From Hysterium pulicare CBS 123377 (taxonomy: Eukaryota > Ascomycota > Dothideomycetes > Hysteriales > Hysteriaceae), in the NCBI GenBank assembly GCA_000467715.1, contig AJFK01000219.1, positions 1 to 64,000 on the forward strand: a DNA stretch of 64,000 nt, in the 5' to 3' direction. The stretch's first letter is position 1. Each line of letters begins with the position of its first letter. Shown here piece after piece: positions 21,554 to 33,070 of this stretch. Made by a program: the position numbers and the translations under genes. Below the pieces are notes generated by a model. The model was not told the origin of the DNA. It saw only the letters and a program-made list of their open reading frames with translations, and ran no database searches.

Positions 21554-22844
21554 TCAGCCTTGCTTCATGGCTTCCTCAATTTTTGCCCTACTCTCCGCCA
21601 TTCCCCCTTGGAATAGCTCAAGCGCATCTTTTATCCGTTGAACGGTGATCGGATCGGCAGCAATTGCTTTCTCAAGTTCCGCACCATTGTTGGTAAGGTA
21701 GTCAACCTCGGTACTGGCTAATTTGCCATCCCAGTTGGCGGCCGCCAACGGGTCGATGGTCGAGAGTTTTTGGAGTCGAGTCGGCGTAGTCAAAGCATTC
21801 TTGTATGCATGCACGGGTTTCGGGACTCCTTCGCCGGGCTGCTTTGTACCGTCGTAAGGCATCTTGGACAACTCATCGAGAACTTGAGGAGAAATGGTTG
21901 CTGAATGGCATCCCATCTCTCCAGCGGCCATCGCTTCTTTCGGGGAAATAAAACTAGCTCGGTCAGATGGGCTTGCCAACTGGCCATATGAAAGCTGGCT
22001 TACCTGGCATTCTTGAGCAAGGGCTGTTCTTTCCCAGTCTCTTTATACAATCTCTTATAGGTCTCAAGGATCTGAATTATTCGAGCAGACATGGTATGCT
22101 GCGTCGCGTGATCCTCTACATCTGGCCACAGCTTCAGGTCATCATGCGCGCGGACCTCTGCCAAGTTGTCAGTATCATGATCGCTACCACAACAATTGGA
22201 CTTACCGTTATAATATGGACTGATGTACAAGCAACCCGCCTGGCTGGCTGCAATCGCTTGTGGCAGACTAAACAGAGCAGTACCAAGAGTGCGAATCCCT
22301 TCTGCTTCTAAAGCCGGCGCAGCATTGATCGCGGGACCAGTGGTTGGAATCTTGATGAAGTATTTGGTTTTCGGAATTCCCGCTCGCTCAAACTCAACAG
22401 CATATGCCCGGGCATGTTCGAGCACTTTCTCGGTGTTATAAGCCTCAAATGGATTTACCTGTAGCGCTACACGATTTTGGATGTTATCAATATTTGCCTT
22501 GCAGAGTCCGACAGCCTGCGAAATGTCAGCACCACTTCGAAATGATTCCATAAGGACGTACGATGCGATTGTAGACGGCAAGCCACCCCTGATCTTTGCA
22601 GTCTTTGACTGCTTTCGCGAACATCTCCTTGTTGTCTGGGTGCGACATTTGCTGATTAACCCAGAGCTGATTACTGGTCATGTCATATGGGGTGATCTGG
22701 AGATTCTTCGAGTAGGTAGGATCCATCCAATCAACGTCGACGTGGACTGCCTTGGTTAGCCAGCTATGGACAATTGGGAGGATTGGTGAAATTACGCTGC
22801 TCATCGAGCTTCTGGAGCCATGATTGGATTTCGACGCTGCCCAT
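21554..22844 (-). CDS. transaldolase family protein
   Basis: Five exons (22796-22844, 22562-22746, 22206-22515, 22004-22157, 21554-21953) total 1098 bases and give 365 residues in one continuous frame. Recognised blocks are DVDWMDP, the TSNQ block, CKANIDNIQNRVALQVNP, YFIKIPTTGPAI (the Schiff-base lysine), GTALFSLPQAIAASQAGCLYISPYYN and FISPKEAMAAGEMGCHSATI. This belongs to a divergent fungal branch that differs from the housekeeping TAL1 type. It should move a dihydroxyacetone unit between sugar phosphates in the pentose phosphate route, in the cytosol. It faces a sugar transporter across a shared promoter. The start MGSVEIQSWLQKLDE and the intron after DEQ are supported by frame closure and a GGCTAAC branch point. 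Confidence 0.9.
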
Positions 22845-23550
22845 GTTGTCTATTGGTAATTCTATTTAAAGCGAAAGGGAAATCAAGGTTCGATTCTACG
22901 AGTTAACATCCACCCGCATTCGGTGCTCGCTCGACCTAAATATGAACAACATCTCGAAGACCTCTACATATCGCACACAGGGCAATTGCGGAGTCTACGT
23001 GGAGTTTAATGTGGCATTCTGTAACGGATCACAAACGGCGTCGAGTTGACGATGACTTGGTCTCTGTTGTATGAGACTATACATTGGCATCACGTCAGGA
23101 ACCTGGCTAAGCGCACACAGGGCATCTGGATGCACACACGAAAGTTGAGTGCACACAGGGCAGAGCGGGGAAGGTGGAGACACATACCGGGCTGCACACA
23201 GGTGTACTCCGACGTATCCGGTCACGTGTGTCTCCGGCTCATGTTTTCGAATTCTCCGGACGCCGCAAAATATTTTCCGAACTCCGAATCTAACCACGAA
23301 CGAATTAACACTCATCCTCCGGTCATGTCAGCTGACCTTGATAGCCTGCTCCCTAGCCATAGCACGAATCATGCTGTTCTTGGCGGTAGTGGACGCACAC
23401 AGAGCCAATGGGTCTAGGTACGGATTAGCCATCTTCCCCACGGGGTCTCCAGCTTTGATGCGTGATTATATAACATCTACAGCTCTCATCATGGCAAATC
23501 TCTTGGATCACTACCAACCCAACTAGCTTCACACGCTGAGGTTAAACACA
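22845..23550. promoter_or_regulatory. divergent promoter with repeated 12-base motif
   Basis: This 706-base stretch lies between the transaldolase ATG (minus) and the sugar transporter ATG (plus). GCACACAGGGCA occurs exactly at 22973-22984, 23113-23124 and 23151-23162. Partial copies lie at 23132-23140, 23194-23202 and 23395-23407. All are in the same orientation. A TATATAA at 23467-23473 stands about 80 bases before the transporter ATG. The spacing and repetition suggest binding sites for one regulator; the motif is not one I can assign. Confidence 0.55.
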
Positions 23551-25595
23551 ATGTCCTCACCAAAAACACCTCCCAAAAATGCCTTAGATGCGAAAGACAA
23601 GCATATCATCACTACCGAGAATGTCGACCATGCCATCTCCGCTGCTGACTACGAACGCAACGTTAACGCAAAAATCGTGAATCCTCTTGCCGGGATCCCC
23701 AAAGATCGGCTGCGGGCAAAGGTCACGACATTCTGCGATTCCTGGGGGTTTCAAGATAAGCAAGAAGTCTTTTGGAAAGGTGCATTGGCTGCTCAGCACC
23801 CGAACGATTTTGAAGAGATACCGGAGCTGCTCGAAGAAGACAAATACCACATCCGCCGAGAAACGACCCACAAATGGCATCTTCCAAAGGCTCTTTACTT
23901 CTCTATTGCTCTGTGTTCCCTAGGCTCTGCGATTCAAGGCTGGGACAACACTGGCGCGAATGGTGCAAACCTATCTTTCCCTCAAGAATTCGGCATCGCT
24001 GATAACACCTGGCTCGTTGGTGTGATTAACTCCGGGCCTACACTGTTCGGTCTTCTCAGTGCCTGGGCTGCTGATCCTGTCAACAACAGACTTGGGCGCA
24101 GAGGTACCATTTTTTCTTACTGGCCTATTCTGCGTTTTCCCCGTCTTGGCCCAAGGCTTCACGCAGAATTAGTGGGGTCTCATGCTCTGTCGGCTGTTTA
24201 TGGGACTCGGAATGGGGATAAAAATCTCCACAATCCCGGTATACAGCGCAGAGGTCTCCCCTGCGTCGATTCGAGGCGGCATGGTCACAAGCTTCCAACT
24301 TTGGGTAGCATTCGGAATATTTATCGGGCAGTGCTCGAACCTTATATTTTACCGAATTGGCAAACTCGCATGGCGTTTCCAGCTTTCTGCGGCGTTCGCA
24401 CCTGCGGTCCCGATTCTGTTGCTTATATGGTTCTGCCCTGAATCTCTGAGGTGGCTGATCAAGCGTGGGCGGTACAAAGAGTCTTTTCAAGCATTATGTC
24501 GTCTTCGTAACTCGGAAGTCATCGCCGCTCGAGAGCTCTATTACGCTCATTGCCAAATTGCGGAAGAACACAACGCATTCGCTGGTGTCTCCTTGGCAAC
24601 CCGTATTATAGAACTTTTCACCATCCCCCGGCTCCGTCGGGCCACCGTTGCGAGTGCTGTGATAGTTGTATCTCAGCAGTTTTCCGGGATCAACATTATG
24701 GCCTTCTACTCCAGTACCACCTTTCAGCAGGCTGGTTATGGACCTCGAGATTGCCTGCTGGTGTCGATGGGCTTTGGATTGATCATGTTTGTTTTCGCTT
24801 TCCCGGCCGTGTATACTATGGATACGTTTGGAAGACGCAACTTACTTCTCGTCACATTTCCGAACATGGCCTGGTGCTTAGTTGCGGCCGGCTGTTGCTT
24901 TTTAATTTCATCCGATAACAGTGCCAGAGTGCCCCTCATCGCGTTCTTTATTTTTCTATTCACTGCTCTTTATGGCCCAGGTGATTCCATCCTCTCTCCA
25001 ACCGTAAGGATTCGACTAACTCCACTCTCCAGGCATGGGACCTCTCCCTTCAATCTACTTCAGCGAGTCCTTCCCCCTCTCACATCGTGAAATTGGCGCC
25101 GCTTTTACGATTTGCATCAACAACGCCGTTGGCTCCGCCTTAACGTTAACCTTCCCGTCTCTACTAGCCAAGATAAGCCCTACAGGAGGTAAATAACCGC
25201 GCAATTTGCCCCTTGCCCGCTTTTCAGACAAGTTCCTGATAGTATCACAGCTTTCGGCTTCTACGCTGGCCTCAACGTCCTCGCTTTCTTCCTAATCTTC
25301 TTCCTCGTGCCCGAGACCAAGTAAGCTCCCTAGCCCCTCTCCTCTGCATCGATTACATCATATGTTTGCTTGCTCACGATTTCCTCTTTATAGACAGCGT
25401 ACCCTCGAAGAACTCGACTTCATTTTCGGCGTTCCGACACGTCGACACATCGCCTATCAGCTTCGGTCGTGGTTGCCGTGGTGGATTAAGCGATATATTT
25501 TCTTCCGACGACATGCGAAGCTCGCGCCATTGTATCATCATGAGGGCGTGCACGGAAGGGAGGATATTGATGCGAAGAGGGGTGTGAGTGTGTAG
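23551..25595 (+). pseudogene. MFS sugar transporter (SP family) with two lesions
   Basis: Four exons (23551-24980, 25033-25188, 25251-25320, 25394-25595) would give about 618 residues. Landmarks are a long hydrophilic N-terminus, SAIQGWDNTGANGANL, NNRLGRRGTIF, CRLFMGLGMGIKI, CPESLRWLIKRGRY, QQFSGINIMAFY, FGRRNLL, SESFPLSHREIG and [13 protein letters not shown]. These are sugar-porter signatures, including R-x-G-R-R and PESPRWL-like and PETK blocks. Two faults lie in exon 1: one extra base in a run of six T at 24111-24116, and an in-frame TAG at 24170-24172 where the family has Trp. The spliced length is one base over a multiple of three, which agrees with a single insertion. No intron choice removes both faults. 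It may be a recent pseudogene or, less likely, assembly error. Confidence 0.8.
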
Positions 25596-26100
25596 TTTGT
25601 TCGTCGAAATATACATGTGAGAATTTTTGTTGGGGTGTCCGTGTAGGAAATGTGGTAATGCTGGGTTATGGAATAGTGGAATGAATACATCATGGACCAT
25701 GTCGTATGCAAATGTCATAGTGATGAGATACAGATGTATAAAACATGTTACGCTCAGTAGGAGAAAGATGCATGGTTTGTCACGTGCTCATCAACCGTTC
25801 CATGAGGTAAACTCCTGCGCATTCATTGCCCTAAAAGCAGTATACACTTTCTTAAAGTAATGCATGCAGTTACAGAGTAGAGCATCTCATTGTAATCACC
25901 GCTATCATCGCCATGATAGGTAGGCAATACTGTAGTGATTCATTCTTTCCTCACAAACCATTTTTTTCTGTAACAAATTAATTACTGACATAGCGGAGGA
26001 GTTTCCGGCCGTAAACACATCTCCGTATCTACATACCATCATTGCCTATCAAATACACTCCCCTCCCCCCTTTCTCTCCTCTCGCCCTCCCTACGGCCCC
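25596..26100. other. convergent intergenic stretch
   Basis: This lies between the 3' ends of two MFS genes. It is AT-rich with a pyrimidine-rich run near 26056-26100. No gene was seen. Confidence 0.5.
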
Positions 26101-27928
26101 TCACAAATTCTGAATCTTCCTAAAGATCCCCACCCTCGCCGTAAAGCTCCGACACCTCTTTCCAAAGATCCACATCGGGATCGTCAAGAGACAAATGAAG
26201 ATATGCAGTCCACCAATGATAGAGAACACTTCTAGGGGTCCCTGATTCGTGATCCAAGAGCTGATGAAGTAGTTCATGCCAAAGGAGTAGATGTTTCGGA
26301 GGTTGAGGGCAGCAAAAGCTTCAGGGGCTTTGGAACGGTGGCACTCGGTTATGTAGCCGTAGACACTAGGAAGACGTATTAGATTTCAATAATAGGAGAT
26401 TAGAAGGAGAAGACTACTTACCCAATGTTCAAGAAAGACATCGCAAAGTAAATGATACCGTATAGAATCACGGGACCCGGCCAGGAGGCTTTAGCGTTGA
26501 GTGTACCAGCAAAACCGAAGAAACCGATCACACCCAGAATCAGCGTTAAGACGTTTGTCAGGAGTCTGAACTCAGGCTCGTAGATTCCGTTGTTCATGCG
26601 CGCAAGTTTCTTCACGACATAATCGTTCAATGGACCGGCGACGAATCCGCAGAGAGATGCGACCAGAGCAGCCACACTGATTAATCCGACATCGGCTACG
26701 CTGAAATTGTATGGGGGAGCGGTGAAGAGTTGGGCAAGGACAGAAATCATGACGACGAGCCAGGAAGTTGAAAGGCCGTAGGTGATGAAGCCATAGAGGA
26801 CCTGGGGGAAGAGAAGCATGCCGAAGGGACGGAAGATGATGTAGAGTAGATTTTCGTCCGACTCAACACCACGGACTGGGAGGATTTGTTCCCAGAACGT
26901 ATATGGCTTTTCGTCGGCGCCAGTGTAGAGGATTTCTGGGTGGACTCGTTCGGAGTGGACGTTGGTGAGCTTCTCGTCCTTGGGCATCTCGCCGCTTACG
27001 TCTTTGGCATCGAGAATTTCTTCGGTGTGGTCGACGGTGCCTAGATCGATGTTATAGGCGGGGTCGCGCTTGTAGACAGTTTCGGGGACGAAGAACAAGA
27101 TGAGGATGATGAAGACGCCGTAGAAGCAGGCGCAAATTCCGTAGGTCCAGTTCCAACCAAGGTTCTTTGAACATTAGCATAGTTCCTGGAGAGAGTGGAT
27201 TCAATACGAACCTGGATGATGTATCCGGAAATGCAACTGCCGCCTCCCACGCCAACACTCAAGCAAAGACCCCAAACGGCGAGTCGCAAACCTCGCTCAT
27301 GAACGAAGTAGATGTCTCCAATGATGGCTGTGGTAAGTACCTCAAAGGGACTCATTCCAATAGCGCCAAAGATACGGCTAGCCAGTAAGGACTTGTAATC
27401 GTGTGCGAAATAGGCCCAGACGGAAGATATGAAAAGCATGAGATTCCCACCAATGATGACGGGCCTTCTTCCATACTTCACCGACAATCCGTTCGTAATG
27501 AAGCAAGATATTCCAATGGCGAAGATAGCCCATCCAAGACCACTGTTCAGGCTCTGATACGAGATGCCGAACTCCTTGGCCATATCTACGTATCCGGGAC
27601 TGATCATTGGGCCCCATGCTCCAACCACAGCAGTATCAATACTGATGATCATGAGAAGAAGCTCTTTCTTCCATTGCGGCCAGTTTAGAGGATCGCGGGG
27701 TGACTCGGATGGTTGCGGAACGAGGACAATGTCACTGGAACGGCCGGTACCATGTTTGAGGTTAGAGGTATCGCGACCTGTTGACGCGTGAGTTGATCAA
27801 TCGGATAGCAGGGCTCTACGTATGGCTTTACCGTGGTAGCGATGCTCTTGCGAGGCTAGCACATCGGTCAAAAGAGCTGTGCCTGGCACATGTTGAAGAT
27901 GATGGTCGTCTAAGATACCGAGGCCCAT
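26101..27928 (-). CDS. MFS transporter, DHA-like drug/organic solute type
   Basis: Four exons (27832-27928, 27212-27777, 26422-27164, 26101-26365) total 1671 bases and give 556 residues. The N-terminus MGLGILDDHHLQHVPGTALL and the pre-helix block SPRDPLNWPQWKKELLL are typical of a fungal DHA1 subgroup. SVKYGRRPVIIGGN follows as the A-like loop between helices two and three. About twelve helices are visible, with a hydrophilic central loop (residues about 250-300). Introns lie after HRYHG, after SGYIIQ and in NIG|VYGY; all keep frame. Exporters and importers of organic solutes both occur in this group, so the substrate is open. It stands downstream of, and convergent with, the sugar transporter. 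Confidence 0.9.
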
Positions 27929-28873
27929 GCTGACGTGTTTTCAAGGCGTTGCCTTTCACTCAACCACTATCAACGAGAAAGGAGGCAACAACGGATGGAA
28001 GACGCGAATGAGAGCTACCGCGAGCAGTTGACGGCCTCCTGCATGCTTCCAGAAGACGTTCCTTGCCATCCTTTATAACACCCTGGTGGGGCGATCGGCA
28101 TTTATCCAGGACAAATTGCCGGAGAGGGATTCAATAAAAGGCCATCTAAAGGAGGTGATATGGCTCTAAGACAATCAACAAGCAGAGATATGGCCCGAGC
28201 GGAGGAGGCTGTCCCGTGAGAAGCAGCTTGGGCTCGGACGAAGGTATGAATCTGGATGAAGGCCGCCACGTGGTTGGGAGCAGCTCCGGACGCCCCACCC
28301 ACTAGGCTTCCCCGCAACCACCACCACCATGATTCTGGGCGTGCTGGGGTAGAGCCAAAGCACATGGCCCATCTGGCGTATCCCGGAATTTTAAAGACCA
28401 GCGATCTTATTCAGGGATCAAAGACCATCAATCTTGTTCGGGGATCAAACACCATCAATCCTATCCAGGGATCAAAGACCATCCGGAGATGAGGCTGCCA
28501 CAATCCCAATCATCATGGACGCTGTGAGATGCATCATCCTGGACACTGGCCGACACTCTGCACGTACCATCATCCAATGACCTCCTATGTTTTGACTACT
28601 GTCGTGTGCATGCATTCGACGTGGAAAGATTCGGAATGATTCCGCCGGTGAGGTTGATCTCAGCTGTAGCTATGGTGAGCCGCGTGTTCCACGAAAGTTA
28701 TCACGATTCATGATCCATGTACATCTGGACTTCTGCCAGCGTAGTCGTCGTTTGTTAGCTAATATTAGAAGTTAGAACAAGCATTTGCTAACTTGAATCG
28801 ACCAGGTTTCCCGTAGTGGTGGTATATTCGGCAAATCCACTTCATACAGCTTTCTTTCGCATACCGGTTCCGC
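27929..28873. other. intergenic stretch with a minisatellite
   Basis: This separates the MFS gene start from the reductase stop. It contains the 27-base repeat at 28385-28490. Frames on both strands around 28100-28370 are GC-rich but show no family resemblance. Confidence 0.5.
28385..28490. repeat. 27-base minisatellite, about 3.5 copies
   Basis: The core GGGATCAAAGACCATC recurs at 28414, 28441 and 28468, exactly 27 bases apart. A more degenerate copy begins near 28385. Because 27 is divisible by three, the repeat stays open in one plus-strand frame and reads as nine-residue units (QGSKTIN-type). No surrounding gene supports translation. Confidence 0.85.
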
Positions 28874-29947
28874 TCATCTTACGTTCTCCATCCCCCACTT
28901 CATACTCCGTTCAATCGCTTCGTCCTGGCTCAACACGGGCTCATATCCCAGCCGCTGCTTCGCTTTCTCGATGGACCAATGACATCCCGAGTCCAAATGA
29001 TCGATATTCTGTCTTGCCATTTTGGGTCTCTTCATCCCCGCTGTAAAGATACGGTAAGCCCACTCCCCACTCGATGCCATCGTCTGTAGAAGCCAGAGCG
29101 GTATGACGGTGATTTGATCTGGGGCGACCGGACATCCAGCAGCGGCATATGCCTCTCGCGTAAAATCAAAGAATGGTTGAGGTCTGTCATCTGTGATGAA
29201 GAACGATTCGCCGTCGACTTTCGGTGCATTCGAGTCCTTGTCAATGCGGAGAAGCGCTTTGGCTGTAAGGATGTGGGCTTCGGCTGCGCTGCCAACGTAG
29301 CAAAACTCGAAGAGCTTCTTGTTGTTGCCAATTTGCATCTTATGCTCGCCCTTTCGTATGCTCTCTACCAGCTGCCGGATGAAATTATGGTCATGTTCAC
29401 CATATATGGCTGGAACTCGCAAAGTGGCAGTCCGCAGATCTGGGGAGTTGGCAGCCAGAACCATGGCATCAGCAATAGCTTTGGTCTTGCCATAGGGGTT
29501 GCTGTGATGATGTTCGTCATATAGCTTTGCATTGTCCTCGGTAAGCAGCTCTTGCGAAGACTGGACGGCAGAGTCGGACGAGGTATAAACGAAGGCTCGC
29601 GTTTCGGATGTAGCCGTGGCACGTTGAAGAAGTATACTCGTTCCTTGTACATTGGTTTTCTCAAGAGATTTTGCGCTGTCCGTCGGTTCCGGCGATGCAG
29701 TATGTATGACGACTTGGGGTTTGACCTGACTGAAGAGGATTTTCATCTGCGACTCATCGGTAATATCTGCTGCATGGTACGTCGCCCTTGGATGTTTGTT
29801 CTTGCTTGCATTTGGATTGCGACTGACAGCGAAGACTTCTAACGGCTCAGAATCGATTGAGGTATTATCGAGTAGACGTCGAACGATATGAGCACCTACA
29901 AACCCACAGCCGCCAGTAACGAGTACGCTTTTCAGTTCGGTAGCCAT
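28874..29947 (-). CDS. NAD(P)-dependent 3beta-HSD/sterol dehydrogenase-like reductase
   Basis: One exon encodes 357 residues. The Rossmann fingerprint VTGGCGFVGAHIVRRLL lies at residues 10-26, HTASP near 82, and the catalytic pair in NPYGKTKAIAD (Tyr-x3-Lys) near 150. This is the extended-SDR layout of 3beta-hydroxysteroid dehydrogenase/isomerase and C-3 sterol dehydrogenase (ERG26-like) proteins. The C-terminal part has TDDRPQPFFDF and LGYEPVLSQDEAI as in that group. It is shorter than true Erg26-type enzymes with membrane tails and is probably a secondary-metabolism or detoxifying member. The start MATELKSVLVTGG is directly before the nucleotide-binding strand, so this ATG is firm. Confidence 0.9.
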   Translation of the reverse strand: MATELKSVLVTGGCGFVGAHIVRRLLDNTSIDSEPLEVFAVSRNPNASKNKHPRATYHAADITDESQMKILFSQVKPQVVIHTASPEPTDSAKSLEKTNVQGTSILLQRATATSETRAFVYTSSDSAVQSSQELLTEDNAKLYDEHHHSNPYGKTKAIADAMVLAANSPDLRTATLRVPAIYGEHDHNFIRQLVESIRKGEHKMQIGNNKKLFEFCYVGSAAEAHILTAKALLRIDKDSNAPKVDGESFFITDDRPQPFFDFTREAYAAAGCPVAPDQITVIPLWLLQTMASSGEWAYRIFTAGMKRPKMARQNIDHLDSGCHWSIEKAKQRLGYEPVLSQDEAIERSMKWGMENVR

Positions 29948-31326
29948 AACGGTAGATTTCCTCAGGACTACAATAGAAAATTCAGGCTTTCATGAAAGTT
30001 CAAACCAGATTTTGATGAATGGTCGATGCCTCAAATTCAAAAGTTTGTCTGAAGACCTTCACTCATGCTGTGCCGCTGGTCAACAGGGAGCGTCCAGCGA
30101 AGTGTGCCGCACACCTTGATTGGTCAGGGGTTGATTCCAACCTTGCAGGCTAATTAAGCCGAACCACCGGGAGTATCCGAGGCCCGATGTAAGGAGGAAG
30201 GTAGCAAAGTTGTAAATGAACCGGGCAATACGTCTCTTTCAATAGTGAGGCGGGATATCAACGTCTACAAGCCCAACGAAGGACTTCGACTTCTCGGTTG
30301 CACGGAAGGGTGACCTTTGTCCAAGAACCTAGCAGTCAAGCGTCCAAATCATTCGTTATGTGACAGCATCGATATTCCACATGCGAGTGTATCAGGATAG
30401 GATTGTGAGACTTCGATTTAAGGATCTTACGTTTGTCATTCCGATTAATTTACCTTCGTACATGAAATGCGGGACTCTGCTTACGTCAGATGTGAACTAC
30501 ACACAGCCAGTTCTCTTTCAGCAGGATAACTGAGGTAAATACAATTTTGGAAGCCTGAAATGGACCTCTGTCAGCCTATGGAGGCACCCGCAAGAAATTT
30601 CCGGGTGAATTTGGGGGAGAAAGTCTGGACTTGCCGCAGAATGATGCGCGCGTAGGCAAGACACTGGTAGTATGTGTAGAGTAAGAGATTGTTTGAGGGT
30701 GGGTCAAAGGCTGTAGGTTGAGCGCGTTCAAGTGGCGCGATTGGTGGGAAATGACTATTCTTCACATGTTTAGGTATGCAGCTGTATATACCCAACTATC
30801 CGAGTCTCCATATGATTACATACTCCTCGAGCCCGGATGAATCCTATATAGAGAGCGTTTTAGAAGGAACCTCGGTTTCCAGAAGTCAGGTGAAGCAGAT
30901 CGCCACTACTAACCGTAAATGGTGCCGCAATGAACCTGCATTTGATCTTTTCGTGCTTAAAGTAAACTTATGTCTCACACTTCCAACACTTCCAACACTT
31001 CCAATCCCTTCCTTGGCAATAATAATCGCTAGCGCTTCACTTTAGTGAGACCAGATTTGCCAACATATAAACTTGAGGAACTGATGTTTTTTCCCGAGGC
31101 ATCACACAGAGCGGCGCTACACTCACGGAGTTGGCTTCTCGTTGCACCTCTCTCTAGTCTATCATGGCAATCATGTGGGTCTTCGACACTGAACCCGCGG
31201 GGTCCCGCTTGCTCCATATAAGCACTCTGTTAATAAGCGCGGCTTTCTGCCTAGTGAGTTAGGTGAAGTGTCCTGAAAGCCACATGCTGAGCCATAAATA
31301 GATACTTTCCTACGGAGCACATAACC
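29948..31326. other. gene-poor intergenic stretch
   Basis: This lies between the reductase start and the first recognisable P450 residues. A short ACTTCCAAC triplet repeat lies near 30977-31005. No coding character was otherwise found. Confidence 0.5.
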
Positions 31327-32420
31327 TCATCGTCCATCCACACCGCAACTACCCGGGACCCAAACTATGGGCAGCCTACCGCCTTCCCTGAATCCGCAGC
31401 GTTCTGTCAGGACGTTTCCCGAACGATGTCTTAGAACTACACAAACGCTACGGCCCAGTTGTTCGAGTAGCGCCAGATGAACTCTCTACACCGATTCCCG
31501 TGCCTAAAAGACATCTACGGTTTCAAGAATCTAGCTACCGATGATATTTCCGAGATCGGGAAGGATCTGTTCCAGTTTATGAGGCCGCTCAATGGCCAGT
31601 TCTCGATCCTGAGCGCGAATCAGCAGGACCATGCTCGCTACCGGCGGCTGTTGTCGCATGGGTTCTCTGACAAGGGTATGCGGGAGATGCAGCCACGAAT
31701 TCAACGCTATACGATACTTATTATCGATGGTTTGCACCAGCGGCGTGGTGAGGGATATCAAGATATGCTGCAGTGGTATAACCGGACGACATTCGATAGG
31801 GTCCGGGATCTAGCTTTCGGCGAATCATTCCACTGTCTAGAACTGCAAAGGACGGACCCGTGGATCCAATTCGTGTTTGAGAATGTCAAGGCGGTACCGT
31901 TCATAAATAACATGAGGCGGTATGGTATCGTATTCCTGATCCCATATGTTACCACAAAATAGCTGCTCAAGGCGCGGACGGCCAGTTTCGAGAATAGCGT
32001 CCGTAAAATTAAGACGCGCATTGAGCAAGGTATCGGCCGTGGTGACTTCTGGGATAATGTTCTCGAGAAGACCAATATGCAGGACAGCAAAGGCATGACG
32101 CGAAAAGAGATGGTCAATAATGCGAGCGTTTTGGTTCTCGGAGGTAGCGAAACAACTGCAACTCTGCTGAGTGGAACAACATACCTTCTACTCCTTCACC
32201 TCGAAATCTTGAAATAGCTGAATGAGGAAGTCAGGAGCACCTTTCAAAGCGATGAAGAGATCGATCTGCTGAGTGTGAGCAAGCTGGAATATCTGCTGGC
32301 TGTCCTGGATGAAGGCATGCGATTCTATCCACCGGTACCAGACCAAGGAAATAGATTGGTTCCATACCCAGGTGCTACAATATGCGGTAAATGGGTTTAC
32401 GTTTCTCTTGTGTTTCTCAA
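31327..32420 (+). pseudogene. cytochrome P450 pseudogene, truncated
   Basis: A P450 can be followed across at least two reading frames: HRNYPGPKLWAAYRLP, then ELHKRYGPVVRVAPDELS, KDIYGFKNL, HARYRRLLSHGFSDKGMREMQP, VLVLGGSETTATLLSGTTYLLL (the oxygen-binding helix I), LDEGMRFYPPVP (remnant of the ExxR helix), and PGATICGKWV. Stops interrupt it near 31393 (TGA), 31960 (TAG) and 32214 (TAG), and there is at least one shift near 31480. The match ends near 32400. The meander and the cysteine heme loop are gone, so no working enzyme is possible. The pattern is of the isotrichodermin C-15 hydroxylase-like (CYP65-type) group, as is the intact gene at 36585, so the two may be related copies. Confidence 0.8.
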
Positions 32421-32589
32421 ACTACGAAGAGTCGCGCACTTGGGAGACCCGAGAAGCGAATGTTGTGGGATACGTTATGCAGATATGAAGGATGGCGCTT
32501 CTCCATATACTGAGCATGAGCTACGAATTGAACAAGACACATGAGTAATGGTTCACTAAACCCCACCATCCTAATCGCAATGCCTTCAA

Positions 32590-33070
32590 CTATTCCTCGC
32601 GCGGCGTGTCCGTCGTATCTGCATACGTAGGCTCTTCTTCCATTTCATCTTCAGGAGAACCGTCGGTTTGCCCTTGTTGTAATAACTCGCGTTGCCAATT
32701 ATTGCGAACATGCCGTGGGCGAGGGGCCTCTGTAGTGTCTGAGTTGTATCGTGTTTCTGTCCGACCAGTATTTATTCCCGCTCATCCGGTCGATAGCTTG
32801 CGTCACGTCCTCTGCGCTTTCGAGGTCGACGAAACAGGAGTCTACACTGTGAGCTTTGGTCCTGGAGAGCGGAAAGTATATGTCAGTTCCATAGCACGAT
32901 CAGTCAGCGGATCGTCAGAGGGCGTGATGGATCATCCAAACTATACATCCTAAAGCCGTAAAGTTCTCGGAAAAGTTTGACAACCTCCCGTTCCTCGGTA
33001 TCCGGATGCAGCTTTCCCGCCCATGATTTTCGTGGCGACTCTACATCATGTATGAAGATGTCTGCTTTTC
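32590..33070 (-). pseudogene. RRM-like (alpha-beta plait) protein fragment
   Basis: Reading 32947-33070 joined to 32590-32861 gives KADIFIHDVESPRKSW, EEREVVKLFRELYGF, SVDSCFVDLESAEDVTQAIDRMSGNKYW and, after a one-base frame change, PRPRHVRNNWQREL with an acidic tail. The strand-helix-strand-strand-helix order and the 'FVDL.S..DV..AI..MSG..YW' block suggest an RNA-recognition-type fold. The frame change near 32725-32765 and the absence of a convincing first exon upstream of 33070 argue for a decayed gene, though an unseen intron layout is possible. Fungal proteins of this type are unnamed. Function not assigned. Confidence 0.4.

Noticed and set aside
24104-24172. Intron that would skip the lesions in the sugar transporter
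   Set aside because: Neither CAG nor TAG acceptors after a GTACCA donor restore frame, and the segment encodes a conserved membrane helix.
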